DNA of 64,000 bases. Source: Sphingopyxis sp. JAI108. GTDB lineage: Bacteria > Pseudomonadota > Alphaproteobacteria > Sphingomonadales > Sphingomonadaceae. The DNA is taken from the NCBI RefSeq assembly GCF_013410105.1, contig NZ_JACCCJ010000001.1, positions 1,736,001 to 1,800,000 of the forward strand. Direction: 5' to 3'. The position numbers were made by a program, and so were the translations under genes. Positions 26,882-35,775 of this stretch are shown one piece after another. How positions within the stretch are numbered: position 1 is the first letter of the stretch; the number at the start of each line of letters is the position of its first letter. Below the pieces are notes generated by a model that saw only the letters and a list, made by a program, of their open reading frames with translations, had not been told where the DNA came from and did not search any database.

Positions 26882-26909
26882 TCTCCCCTCCCGCTTGCGG
26901 GAGGGGAGA
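26882..26909. repeat. Short intergenic palindrome, perfect copy
   Basis: Two 13-bp arms around a TT centre form a perfect palindrome. It is the second copy of the element at 6593-6620. It lies between the divergent DUF2520 and rlpA genes, so it is not acting as a terminator for either. Confidence 0.8.
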
Positions 26910-26987
26910 AGGTCAACGTCCGCTCACCACCCCACAAGGCCGCCATTCACGCTTTATCTCGTCGTGTGCCGCATCTACGGTCCCGCG

Positions 26988-27554
26988 ATGCAGCGAAATC
27001 CCACAATGAAACTGGCCGGAACGACACTGGCCGTTCTCGCTCTCTCCGCCTGTGCTGGCGGCAATTACCGTCCCGTTGCCGATGCGCCGGTGCGGATCGG
27101 GCCCGCCTATACGATCCGCGGCACGGCCTATGTACCTGCCGCCGCGCCCGCCTATGACGCGCTCGGCTATGCGAGCTGGTACGGCAGCGAGTCGGGGAAT
27201 CGCACCGCCAATGGCGAGAAGTTCCGGCCCGGCTGGATCACGGCAGCGCATACGACATTGCCGCTGCCGACCTATGTCGAGGTGACCGCGCTCGACAGCG
27301 GGCGGCGGATCATTGTCCGCGTCAATGATCGCGGGCCCTTCGCGCTCGGCCGGATCATCGACTTGTCGAGCGGTGCGGCCGAGCAACTCGGCATGAAGGC
27401 GCAGGGGCATGCGCCGGTGCGCGTGCGACGCGTCGAACCATCGGAGAAGGATCGCGAACGCCTGCGCAAGGGCAAGCCCGCAGCGTCGCTGTCGAGGGTT
27501 CCCGAGCGTGAATTGCTGCGTCTGCGCGCGCAACTTGCGCCGCGAGGCCGCTGA
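26988..27554 (+). CDS. rlpA: RlpA-like septal ring lytic transglycosylase, lipoprotein
   Basis: The 188-residue protein has a lipoprotein signal (AVLALSACAGG) and a double-psi beta-barrel RlpA domain: GYASWYGSESGNRTANGEKF, then AAHTTLPLPTYVEV and VRVNDRGPFALGRIIDLS, which contains the conserved Asp of RlpA/MltA-type active sites. The family cleaves denuded glycan at the septum. There is no C-terminal SPOR domain, unlike E. coli RlpA; instead there is a short basic tail. Starts at 26988 and 27006 are both in frame before the signal peptide. Confidence 0.87.
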   Translation: MQRNPTMKLAGTTLAVLALSACAGGNYRPVADAPVRIGPAYTIRGTAYVPAAAPAYDALGYASWYGSESGNRTANGEKFRPGWITAAHTTLPLPTYVEVTALDSGRRIIVRVNDRGPFALGRIIDLSSGAAEQLGMKAQGHAPVRVRRVEPSEKDRERLRKGKPAASLSRVPERELLRLRAQLAPRGR

Positions 27555-27631
27555 CGCTTCGCATTCCCGCTTGCGCCGGAGAGGGCGCGCGCCCAAAGCG
27601 TCGCCGACAGCAATGGGGAGGGGCATCGGCC

Positions 27632-28903
27632 GTGGATCTGGCACCCTATCGGCAACATCGCCGTATCCTGACCGCGAGCCTCGTCGGCACCGCGGTCGAA
27701 TTCTATGATTTCTATATCTATGGAACCGCGGCGGCGCTCGTGTTCGGGCCGCTCTTCTTTCCTGAAAGCTCGGCTTCGGCGCAGCTGATGTACAGCTTCA
27801 TGACCTTCGGGCTCGCCTTTTTCGCGCGGCCCGTGGGGGCGATCGTCTTCGGCCATTATGGCGACCGGATCGGGCGCAAGTCGACGCTGGTGGCCTCGCT
27901 GATGCTGATGGGCGCCTCGACCTTGCTCATCGCCTTCCTGCCGACCTATGCGATGGTGGGCTGGGCGGCGCCGCTGCTGCTGTGCATCCTGCGCTTTGGA
28001 CAGGGCTTCGGTCTCGGCGGCGAGTGGGGCGGCGCGGCATTGCTCGCGGTCGAGAATGCGCCGCCGGGATGGAAATCGCGTTTCGGCATGTTTCCGCAAT
28101 TGGGCGCCCCTGTCGGCTTCATCGCCGCGAATGGCCTGTTCCTGCTACTGGGCCTGGGGCTGAGCGATCCCGACTTCGCCGCGTGGGGCTGGCGCATCCC
28201 GTTCCTGCTGTCGGCGGTGCTCGTCGGGCTTGGCTTGTGGGTGCGATTGAAGATCGGCGAGACACCGGCCTTCGCCAAGGCTGTCGCCGAGGAGGCACCG
28301 GTCGCGGTGCCGCTTGGGGAGCTGTTTCGGCACCATCTGGTTGCGACGCTTGCGGGAACCTTCGCCGTCGTCGCCTGCTTCGCGATCTTCTATCTCGCGA
28401 CGAGCTTTGCGCTCGCGCACGGGACAACGGCGCTCGGCTATCCGAAGGAGCAATTCCTGTTGATCCAGCTCGGCGCGATCCTGTTCATGGCGATCGGTAT
28501 AATCGCGGCCGGATACTGGAGCGACGCGTCGAGCGCGCAACGCGTGCTGACCTGGGGATGCGGCGCGACGATCCTGATCGGTTTCCTGTTCGGGCCGTCG
28601 CTCGCGTCGGGAAGCTGGTCGCTGATCTTCCTCGGATTGGCCGCGGCGCTGTTCGTGATGGGGCTGGTCTATGGCCCGCTCGGAAGCTGGCTGACCGGGC
28701 TCTTCCCGGTGCGCGTTCGTTATACGGGAGCGTCGGTGGCATTCAACGCGGGCGGTATCCTTGGCGGTGCGATGGCGCCGATCGTCGCGCAGGCGCTGGC
28801 GGAGCGCGGCGGGACCGAAACGGTGGGCTATTATCTGGCGCTCGCCGGGATCGTGAGCTGGCTGGGCCTCTTGATGGTGCGGCGGATCGCTACGCCAGCC
28901 TGA
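27632..28903 (+). CDS. MFS transporter, metabolite:H+ symporter (MHS) type
   Basis: The 423-residue protein has 12 predicted helices and the MHS-family opening: SLVGTAVEFYDFYIYGTAAA near residue 14 and FGHYGDRIGRKSTL between helices 2 and 3, with GGEWGGAALLAVENAP in helix 5. Relatives carry shikimate, alpha-ketoglutarate, proline/betaine or citrate with protons; the substrate here is not clear. The start is a GTG at 27632 with GGGGAGGGG nine bases upstream. The 3' end overlaps the convergent rsmD gene by 14 bases. Confidence 0.88.
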   Translation: MDLAPYRQHRRILTASLVGTAVEFYDFYIYGTAAALVFGPLFFPESSASAQLMYSFMTFGLAFFARPVGAIVFGHYGDRIGRKSTLVASLMLMGASTLLIAFLPTYAMVGWAAPLLLCILRFGQGFGLGGEWGGAALLAVENAPPGWKSRFGMFPQLGAPVGFIAANGLFLLLGLGLSDPDFAAWGWRIPFLLSAVLVGLGLWVRLKIGETPAFAKAVAEEAPVAVPLGELFRHHLVATLAGTFAVVACFAIFYLATSFALAHGTTALGYPKEQFLLIQLGAILFMAIGIIAAGYWSDASSAQRVLTWGCGATILIGFLFGPSLASGSWSLIFLGLAAALFVMGLVYGPLGSWLTGLFPVRVRYTGASVAFNAGGILGGAMAPIVAQALAERGGTETVGYYLALAGIVSWLGLLMVRRIATPA

Positions 28904-29432
28904 GCAGCGTCAGCTTCGCCTTGCCGACCTTGCGCTCTGCGTCGATTTCAAGGCCGGCGGCCTCGACCGCTTCCTTCTCGCCGGTCTCGATCGAGATCCA
29001 GCTGTCGGGTCCGATCCAGCCCAGGCGGCCCAGCTTGTCGAGCGCAACGCTGCCGGCGCCGGTGCCATAGGGCGCGTCGAGCAGGAGCAGGTCGTAGCTA
29101 CGCCGCGCGGGCCCCAGCGCGAGCACGGACCCGGCACGAATGTCGGCGCGCGGCATGGCGCCGAGCGCGCCGAGATTCTTGCGCAGTGCGTCGAGCGCGT
29201 CGCGATCCTGTTCGGCGAACAGGCATTGTTCGGCGCCCCGCGACAAAGCCTCGATCCCGAGCGCGCCCGAGCCCGCGAACAGATCGGCGACGTACAGCCC
29301 TTCAAAGCTGCCGAGGCGGCTCGCGAGCATCGAGAAAAGCGTTTCGCGCGTGCGGTCGGCGGTGGGCCTCGTGGCGTCGTTCCTGGGCGCGAGCAGCTTG
29401 CGGCCGCGCCATTCGCCGGAAATAACGCGCAT
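28890..29432 (-). CDS. rsmD: 16S rRNA m2G966 methyltransferase RsmD
   Basis: The 180-residue protein opens with MRVISGEWRGRKLLAP and contains RPTADRTRETLFSML, the SAM motif DLFAGSGALGIEALSRGA and LLLDAPYG in place of the more common DPPY. It methylates N2 of guanine 966 in 16S rRNA. It starts one base after the stop of the pseudouridine synthase gene, so both are rRNA-modification genes in one operon. It overlaps the convergent MFS gene by 14 bases. Confidence 0.93.
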   Translation of the reverse strand: MRVISGEWRGRKLLAPRNDATRPTADRTRETLFSMLASRLGSFEGLYVADLFAGSGALGIEALSRGAEQCLFAEQDRDALDALRKNLGALGAMPRADIRAGSVLALGPARRSYDLLLLDAPYGTGAGSVALDKLGRLGWIGPDSWISIETGEKEAVEAAGLEIDAERKVGKAKLTLLRLA

Positions 29433-29433
29433 C

Positions 29434-30279
29434 CTATTTCATCCGCCGCCGGAACTGGAACAGCTCGTCGCGCGGTACGACCTCGGCCGCGCCCATATCG
29501 AGCCCTTCGAGCGTGAACTGGCCGTAGCGCGTGCGTATCAGGCGGCTGACCTGCAGCCCGAAATGTTCGAGCACGCGGCGGACCTCGCGGTTCTTGCCCT
29601 CGGTCAGCGTCATTTCGATCCACTGATTGCGACCCGTGCGGCGTTCGAGATTGGCGTCGATCTTGCCATAGCGAACGCCATCGATCTCGATCCCCATCGC
29701 CAGCTCCTCAAGCTGCGCCTGGCTGATGTCGCCGAAAGCGCGCGCGCGATAGGTACGCTCGACCCCGCTCGCGGGCAGTTCGAGCTGGCGCTTGAACTCG
29801 CCATCGTTGGTGAGCAGCAGCAGCCCCTCGGTATTATAGTCGAGGCGGCCGACGGGCATCAGTCGCGGCAGGCCCTTGGGCAAGAGATCGTAGATCGTCT
29901 TGCGGCCCTTGGGATCGCGCGCGGCGGTAAGGCAGCCCGCAGGCTTGTGGAAACGATAGAGGCGCGTCGAAACGGGTTTCGCGACCGGATTGCCATCGAC
30001 CGTCAAGCCTTCAAGCGTGGAGAGGAGCGGAGCGGGCTGGGCGATGACCTCGCCATTCAGCGCGATGCGGCCTTCCTCGATCATCCGTTCGACGTCGCGC
30101 CGCGATCCGACGCCGGCGCGCGCGAGCAGCTTGGCGATGCGCTGCGGCCCTTCCTCCTGCTCTTCGGCCGGCTTGGTCTTGAGCGCCGAAACGGCGCCCC
30201 GCGCGGCGCGGCGGCCTTTCGGGGCGTCGCGATCTGCGGCGGAGCGAGGCGTCGAGCGGGGCGGTCGGGGGGGTGGCAT
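29434..30279 (-). CDS. rRNA pseudouridine synthase (RluB/RsuA family)
   Basis: The 281-residue protein has a basic N-terminal tail, an S4 RNA-binding domain (RIAKLLARAGVGSRRDVERM, about 50-95), and an RsuA/RluB catalytic domain with KPAGCLTAA, GRLDYNTEGLLLLTNDG (catalytic Asp) and EGKNREVRR. It converts uridine to pseudouridine in large or small subunit rRNA; the length and the basic tail fit RluB better than RsuA. I use the ATG at 30279; the longer frame to 30375 would extend into the regulatory gap before the divergent response regulator. Confidence 0.88.
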   Translation of the reverse strand: MPPPRPPRSTPRSAADRDAPKGRRAARGAVSALKTKPAEEQEEGPQRIAKLLARAGVGSRRDVERMIEEGRIALNGEVIAQPAPLLSTLEGLTVDGNPVAKPVSTRLYRFHKPAGCLTAARDPKGRKTIYDLLPKGLPRLMPVGRLDYNTEGLLLLTNDGEFKRQLELPASGVERTYRARAFGDISQAQLEELAMGIEIDGVRYGKIDANLERRTGRNQWIEMTLTEGKNREVRRVLEHFGLQVSRLIRTRYGQFTLEGLDMGAAEVVPRDELFQFRRRMK

Positions 30280-30435
30280 CGGAACGGATTTGGCTTTCTT
30301 GTCGTTCTCGAAGGAGAATAGTGTTGCGTCGTGAACACGCCCATAGCCGCAAAAGACCCGCTTCGTCGATGGCAAGCAGAAGCGATCTTGCGGGATGACG
30401 CGCAGCGAGTCATGGCAATGTCAAAGGGAGTAAAC

Positions 30436-30873
30436 ATGCTCTTCGCGTCCCGCCCGACCTGCATCAAGCGGTTGCTGATCATCGAGGATGATCCGCTGAC
30501 CGCTTTCGACAATGAGCATACGCTGAAGCACGGCGGGTATCAGGTCGTCGCAACGGTCGATTCGGGCGAGGCGGCGGTAGCGGTGATGGCGGCCGAACCG
30601 GTCGACGCGCTGGTGCTCGATCTTGGCCTGGCGGGCCACATGACCGGACGTGAAGTCGCGCGGTTGGCGCGCGACCGCGGCATCGCGGTGCTGCTGGTGA
30701 CCGGACAATGCCCCGCCGACGCAAGCGAGATCGCGATGGCATGCCTCGGCAAGCCGCACAGCGCTTCGGCGCTGATTTCGGCGCTGAAGGCGCTCGAAAC
30801 GATGATTTGCAAGAATGAGGCGCCGCGCAAGGTGAGCGGCCTGACGACCTACTGGCGCCCCGCCACCGCATGA
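30436..30873 (+). CDS. Receiver-only response regulator
   Basis: The 145-residue protein is a single CheY-like receiver domain: acidic pair in LLIIEDDPLTAF, phospho-acceptor in LVLDLGLAG, Thr in VLLVTGQ and the conserved Lys in CLGKPHS. There is no output domain. A Shine-Dalgarno AAAGGGAG five to six bases upstream fixes the start at the ATG at 30436 rather than the longer frame from 30331. No partner kinase is adjacent, so it is an orphan, likely a phosphate relay or a decoy in a larger network. Confidence 0.88.
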   Translation: MLFASRPTCIKRLLIIEDDPLTAFDNEHTLKHGGYQVVATVDSGEAAVAVMAAEPVDALVLDLGLAGHMTGREVARLARDRGIAVLLVTGQCPADASEIAMACLGKPHSASALISALKALETMICKNEAPRKVSGLTTYWRPATA

Positions 30874-30998
30874 GATGCGGCGAGCCGACAGGGCGGGGCG
30901 GATCGGCGGCGATTTAGCCGCTTCCAATTTGCCCCCGAGGCTTTAGGCCGTTGCTACAATCGGCGATGACCGATCGGCACGCGGCAAAGGGGAATATC

Positions 30999-32708
30999 AT
31001 GTCGACAAATGCGGCGATGCCGGCACCGAAGGGCTGGCGCGACAGTTTGCGCCCCTATCTCGAGCCCGCGCCGCTTGCCGCCCTGTTCCTCGGCATATCG
31101 TCGGGTTTCCCGTTCGCAATGATCGGCGCGACGCTGACGACGCGCCTCGCGCAGGACGGCATCGAGAAATCGTCGGTCACGGCTTTCGCGCTGACCTTCC
31201 TGGCGTATAACCTCAAATGGGCGTGGGCGCCGGCGATCGACCGCTTCCGTATCCCGATCCTCGGCCGAATCGGCCAGCGGCGGTCGTGGCTGATCCTCGT
31301 CGGCGCGCTGGTCTTCCTCGCGGTCACGGTGCTGGGCAACCTCGACCCCAAGGCGTCGCTCGCGGTCGTGGCGCTGGCCGCGATCTCGGTGGGACTGGCT
31401 GGCGCGACCTTCGATATCGTTATCGACGCCTATCGCATCGAACTGCTCGCGCCCGAGCAGTTGGGGACCGGATCTGGGATGTCGCAATATGGCTGGCGCA
31501 TTGGCGCCGCGGTGGCGGGCGCAATGGCCCTGGTCGTTGCCGAACGCGCGGGCTGGGGTGTCGCCTACATGGTGTGCGCGGCGCTGGTCCTGCCCGCGAT
31601 CATCACCGGGCTGGTGATGGGCGAACCCGAACGCAAGATCGAGCGTCATTGGCCGGCCTATCTGTCGCGCGCCTATTATGCGATCTTCATCCTCAGTTTC
31701 CCGATCGCCTTCCTCGTCGCGCGGCAGGTCGATCAATGGCTCGATGTCGACATCCTCACGCTGATGGTGCTCGTCGGCTATCTGTTCCCGCTGTTCGACC
31801 TCTCCGCCCGCCGCGCGCGCGATATCGGATGGAGCGGACAGGTGAACTGGATCATCGCGCTGCCCGCGCTGGCGCTCGTCGCGGTGCTGGCGACCGATTG
31901 GGGCACGATCGCCGCCTATGTCGGCGCGACGCTGCTCGGCGTCGTGCTGGCCGTCGGCGCGCTCGTTATCGCAGCGCTGGTCGCCCTGCCGACCAGGTCA
32001 CGCGAAGGCCAGGCGCCCGACAAGGGCGCGGTCGGGCCGCTCGCGGAGTTTTTCTCGCGCGAGGGGGCGATCCTGATCCTCTTCTTCCTGCTGCTCCACA
32101 AGATCGGCGACACGCTCGCCAATCTGACCTTCCGCCTGTTGTTCGAGGATCTGGGCTATACCAACGACGAGATTGCCTTCTACGACGTCGGTCTCGGCTT
32201 CTGGGCGCTGCTCGCCGGGGTGTTCGTCGGCGGCATCATCTATGCCCGGCTCGGCATGAAGCGGTCGGTGCTGCTCAGCCTTGTCCTGATGGCGATTTCG
32301 AATTTCAGCTTTGCCGGCCTGGCCGCCGCCGGACACAGCAATTGGGGCATGGCCGGTGCGATCGGGTTCGAGAATTTCGCGAGCGGGATCGGCGGCGTCT
32401 GTGTCGTCGCCTATCTGTCGGCGCTCGCCGACCTGCGCTTCACCGCGACCCATTTCGCGCTTTTCTCTGCCGCGGCGAGCATCCTCGGGCGCTTCCTGAC
32501 CGGGACCAGCGCGGGCAAGCTGATCGAACAGTTCGGCTATGTCGATTTTTACCTGCTGACGACCGCGCTCGCGGTGCCGGGCATTCTGATCTTCTGGTGG
32601 ATGATGCGCTCGGGGCTGGTCGATCGCTCGATCGGAACGGCGGGCGAGGTCGAGATACCCGAGGCGTCGCCTCAGGCCGTCAGTCCGGAAACTGCCGGTT
32701 CGCGCTGA
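30999..32708 (+). CDS. ampG: AmpG-like muropeptide permease
   Basis: The 569-residue protein has about 14 hydrophobic segments, longer than ordinary MFS carriers. It carries AmpG-type sequences: LGISSGFPFAMIGATL, then LKWAWAPAIDRFRIPILGR-like loop residues, AGATFDIVIDAYRIELL and a C-terminal FTATHFALFSAAASILGRF. AmpG imports anhydro-muropeptides for cell wall recycling and links to beta-lactamase induction. AAGGGGA six bases upstream supports the ATG at 30999. The 3' end overlaps folC by 29 bases in convergent orientation. Confidence 0.88.
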   Translation: MSTNAAMPAPKGWRDSLRPYLEPAPLAALFLGISSGFPFAMIGATLTTRLAQDGIEKSSVTAFALTFLAYNLKWAWAPAIDRFRIPILGRIGQRRSWLILVGALVFLAVTVLGNLDPKASLAVVALAAISVGLAGATFDIVIDAYRIELLAPEQLGTGSGMSQYGWRIGAAVAGAMALVVAERAGWGVAYMVCAALVLPAIITGLVMGEPERKIERHWPAYLSRAYYAIFILSFPIAFLVARQVDQWLDVDILTLMVLVGYLFPLFDLSARRARDIGWSGQVNWIIALPALALVAVLATDWGTIAAYVGATLLGVVLAVGALVIAALVALPTRSREGQAPDKGAVGPLAEFFSREGAILILFFLLLHKIGDTLANLTFRLLFEDLGYTNDEIAFYDVGLGFWALLAGVFVGGIIYARLGMKRSVLLSLVLMAISNFSFAGLAAAGHSNWGMAGAIGFENFASGIGGVCVVAYLSALADLRFTATHFALFSAAASILGRFLTGTSAGKLIEQFGYVDFYLLTTALAVPGILIFWWMMRSGLVDRSIGTAGEVEIPEASPQAVSPETAGSR

Positions 32709-33996
32709 GCACTTCGCCGGCGAGATAAAGCGAACCGGCAATCAGGACGATATCGCTTGCCGGATCGACGTCGAGGCCGCGCAGCGCTTCGGCGACCGAC
32801 ATGGCGGCTTTTGCCCCGGCGCCGAAGGCTTCGGCGCCATGATGCTCGTGCCCCGGAACGGGAACGGCGGTCAGGCTCGCGAGGCGATCGGCCAGCGGCG
32901 CGACGATCGCGGCGGGGTCCTTGTTCGCGAGCATGCCGGTGATCAGGTGGATGCGCCGCGCCTCGCCCGCGAACTGGCGCGCCAGCGCAAGGCCCGCGTC
33001 GACATTGTGCGCGCCGTCGAGCCAGATTTCCGTGTTGTCAGGAAGCAGGTCGGTGAGCGGGCCCGAGTCCAGACGCTGCATCCGGCCCGGCCAGAAGGCT
33101 TCCGCGACACCCCGCGCGATCGCTTCGTCGCTCGGCTGTGGACCGGGCGCGAGGCGCAGCATCGCGATGGCAAGCCCCGCGTTGCGCATCTGGTGCGCGC
33201 CCGCCATGCGTGACCGCAGTATCCGGTCGACCGAGCCCAGTTTCGATGTCCAGCGAAAGCCATTGCCATCGGCCTCGACCGTCCAGCCGTCGCCTTCGGG
33301 AAAAAGCGTGGCTCCGACCGAGGCGACCTTGGCGGCGATGGTGCCTTGCACGAGGGACGGATAGGCGAAGGTTGCCACCGGCGTATCGGGTTTGATGATC
33401 CCGGCTTTTTCCCACGCGATGCGCGTCGCCGGATCGTCGGGCGTCCCGGCTTCGGACGCGAGCAGGAAGGCTTCGTGGTCGATGCCCAGCGAGGCGATGC
33501 CGGCGACTGCGGGCGGCGGGATGATGTTGGTCGCGTCGAGACGACCGCCGAGGCCGACCTCGATGATGCAGTCGTCGGCGGGGATGCGCGCAAAGGCGAG
33601 GAAGGCGGCGGCGGTGGTGACTTCGAAAAAGCTCGCGTGCAGATCGGTGGCCTCGTCGAGCACCTCCTCGAGCAGCGCCGCGAGCAATGCGTCGTCGATC
33701 AGCGTTCCGGCGAGGCGGATACGTTCGTTGAAGCGGACCAAGTGGGGGCTGGTGTAGCTGTGCACCTTGCGCCCCTGTGCTTCGAGGATGGCGCGAAGGT
33801 AAGCGCAGGTGGATCCTTTGCCATTCGTGCCTGCGACATGGAAGGTGCGCGGGAGCTGGAGCTGCGGGTTTCCGAGCCGTGTGCAGAGCTCCGCGATGCG
33901 TTCGAGCCCGAGGATGTCGCGGCCCGGCGAGAGCCCCGCGAGACGGTCGAGCTGGGTCTGGACGGCAGGGTCGGAGCTGTGGGCGTGGTCGGCCAT
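32680..33996 (-). CDS. folC: Bifunctional folylpolyglutamate synthase/dihydrofolate synthase
   Basis: The 438-residue protein is a Mur-ligase-type ATPase: HVAGTNGKGSTCAYL (P-loop, about 50-64), TSPHLVRFNERI, IIEVGLGGRLDATN and LDGAHNVDAG. It adds glutamate to dihydropteroate and to folates. It follows trpA and accD on the same strand, a common alphaproteobacterial arrangement, though a repeat element occupies the 139-base gap to accD. The 3' end overlaps ampG by 29 bases. Confidence 0.94.
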   Translation of the reverse strand: MADHAHSSDPAVQTQLDRLAGLSPGRDILGLERIAELCTRLGNPQLQLPRTFHVAGTNGKGSTCAYLRAILEAQGRKVHSYTSPHLVRFNERIRLAGTLIDDALLAALLEEVLDEATDLHASFFEVTTAAAFLAFARIPADDCIIEVGLGGRLDATNIIPPPAVAGIASLGIDHEAFLLASEAGTPDDPATRIAWEKAGIIKPDTPVATFAYPSLVQGTIAAKVASVGATLFPEGDGWTVEADGNGFRWTSKLGSVDRILRSRMAGAHQMRNAGLAIAMLRLAPGPQPSDEAIARGVAEAFWPGRMQRLDSGPLTDLLPDNTEIWLDGAHNVDAGLALARQFAGEARRIHLITGMLANKDPAAIVAPLADRLASLTAVPVPGHEHHGAEAFGAGAKAAMSVAEALRGLDVDPASDIVLIAGSLYLAGEVLSANRQFPD

Positions 33997-34022
33997 GGCG
34001 AATGGTTCAGCCTATCCAAACA

Positions 34023-34111
34023 CCGTTCGCCCTGAGCTTGTCGAAGGGCCGCATTCTTCTTTTGACGCTGCAAGAAGAGGAACGGTGCTTCGACAAACTC
34101 GGTACGAGCGG
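34023..34111. repeat. Imperfect inverted repeat (GTTCG...CTTGTCGAAG type) between accD and folC
   Basis: A 24-base arm at 34023-34046 pairs with 34088-34111, with a few mismatches, around a 41-base centre. The arm sequence resembles a palindromic intergenic repeat that I recall as common in sphingomonads. It lies inside the accD-folC gap, so it would form a large mRNA hairpin between two genes of the operon. Confidence 0.75.
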
Positions 34112-34135
34112 GGATCGAGAGTATTTTCCTTGGAG

Positions 34136-34987
34136 CTATGCCGCCTTCTCAGGCGCCAGATAGCCGATCAACCGGGCCAGCGTCGCGGGCAGCTCCTTGC
34201 GATGCACGACCATGTCGATCATCCCGTGGTCGAGCAGATATTCGGCGCGCTGGAAGCCTTCGGGCAGTTTTTCTCGGATCGTATTCTCGATCACGCGCTG
34301 GCCGGCAAAGCCGATCAGCGCCTTGGGTTCGCTAATCTGCACATCGCCGAGCATCGCATAGCTGGCGGTGACGCCGCCGGTGGTCGGGTCGGTCAGCAGC
34401 ACGATATAGGGAAGGCCCGCACGGCGCAGGCGCGCGAGTGCGACCGTCGCGCGCGGCATCTGCATCAGCGACAGCGTGCCTTCCTGCATCCGCGCGCCTC
34501 CTGCGGCGGTAATCGCGATATAGGGGACGCCGCGCTTGATCGCGTTCTCGACGCCGGCGACGAACGCTTCGCCGACCGCGACGCCCATCGACCCGCCCAT
34601 GAAGGCAAAATCCTGCACGCCGATCACGACGCCCTGGCCAGAAATGCGGCCGAACGCGTTCTGATAGGCGTCGCGGTCGCCGGTCTGCGCGCGCGCCGCC
34701 TTGATGCGGTCGACATATTTTTTGGTGTCGCGGAATTTCAGCGGATCTTCGGGTGCCGCAGGGGCCGCAATCATCTCGTGCAGCCCGCCGTCGAACAACT
34801 GAGCGAAACGCTCGGCCGCGCCGATGCGGTCGTGATGGTCGCAGCGCGGGCAGACGTTGAGATTGTCTTCCCATTCCTTGACGAACACCATCTGCTGACA
34901 CTGACGGCATTTGTGCCAGAGATTGTCGGCGGTATCGCGCTTGGCGGTGAAGGGCAGGGCGTTGCGAACGCGGTCGAGCCAGCTCAT
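34136..34987 (-). CDS. accD: Acetyl-CoA carboxylase carboxyltransferase subunit beta
   Basis: The 283-residue protein starts [13 protein letters not shown] and has the zinc ribbon CRQC...CPRC (about residues 27-49) of AccD, then the carboxyltransferase core with [31 protein letters not shown] and [14 protein letters not shown]. With AccA it forms malonyl-CoA for fatty acid synthesis. Its ATG overlaps the trpA stop by four bases. The longer frame to 35446 is an out-of-frame reading of trpA. Confidence 0.95.
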   Translation of the reverse strand: MSWLDRVRNALPFTAKRDTADNLWHKCRQCQQMVFVKEWEDNLNVCPRCDHHDRIGAAERFAQLFDGGLHEMIAAPAAPEDPLKFRDTKKYVDRIKAARAQTGDRDAYQNAFGRISGQGVVIGVQDFAFMGGSMGVAVGEAFVAGVENAIKRGVPYIAITAAGGARMQEGTLSLMQMPRATVALARLRRAGLPYIVLLTDPTTGGVTASYAMLGDVQISEPKALIGFAGQRVIENTIREKLPEGFQRAEYLLDHGMIDMVVHRKELPATLARLIGYLAPEKAA

Positions 34988-35775
34988 GCGGCGATCTCCT
35001 TTGCGCCGTGGATAGCATCGGCGAGCGAACGGGTGAAGGCTTCGACGTGCGGTGCTGCAGCGTCGCCATGTTCGGCGATGATGTCGATAAAGGCCGATCC
35101 GACGACGACGCCATCGGCAACGCGCGCGATCTGCGCGGCCTGTTCGGGGGTGCGGACACCGAAGCCGACCGCGACGGGGAGGTCGGTCGCGGCCTTGAGC
35201 CGCGCAACGGCTTCGTCGATGCTCGTTTGGGCCGCCTGCTGGAGCCCGGTGATCCCGGCGACGCTGACATAGTAGAGGAAGCCGCCCGCCCCTTCGAGGA
35301 CGGCGGGCAGACGCGCGGTGTCGGTGGTCGGGGTGGCGAGGCGGATCAGGTCGACGCCGGCGGCGCGGAGCGCTGGGCCGAGTTCGGGGTCCTCCTCGGC
35401 GGGAATGTCGACGCAGATGACGCCATCGACGCCCGCCTTGGCACATTCGGCCGCGAACCAGTCACCGCCGCGGATCGTCATCGGATTCGCGTAGCCCATC
35501 AGGACGAGCGGGGTGTCGGGGTGGCGCTGGCGGAAGGCGGCGGCGACCGCGAAGATGTCGGCGGTGGTCGTGCCCTTGGCGAGGCTGCGCAGGTTTGCTT
35601 GCTGGATCGCGGGGCCGTCGGCCATCGGATCGGTGAAGGGCATGCCAAGCTCGATCACATCGGCGCCTCCCGCGACGAGCGCGTCGAGGTTCGCGGCGGT
35701 GTCGCCGTCGCCCGCGGTGATGAATGCGACAAGGGCGGGGCGTGCTTGGGCGAAGGTGGCGGCGAAGCGGGTCAC
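34984..35775 (-). CDS. trpA: Tryptophan synthase alpha chain
   Basis: The 263-residue protein is Trp[27 protein letters not shown] (catalytic Glu and Asp region), [20 protein letters not shown] and [13 protein letters not shown]. It cleaves indole-3-glycerol phosphate and passes indole to TrpB. The start is a GTG at 35775 that overlaps the trpB stop (GTGA); the longer frame to 35835 lies in trpB. Confidence 0.95.
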   Translation of the reverse strand: MTRFAATFAQARPALVAFITAGDGDTAANLDALVAGGADVIELGMPFTDPMADGPAIQQANLRSLAKGTTTADIFAVAAAFRQRHPDTPLVLMGYANPMTIRGGDWFAAECAKAGVDGVICVDIPAEEDPELGPALRAAGVDLIRLATPTTDTARLPAVLEGAGGFLYYVSVAGITGLQQAAQTSIDEAVARLKAATDLPVAVGFGVRTPEQAAQIARVADGVVVGSAFIDIIAEHGDAAAPHVEAFTRSLADAIHGAKEIAA

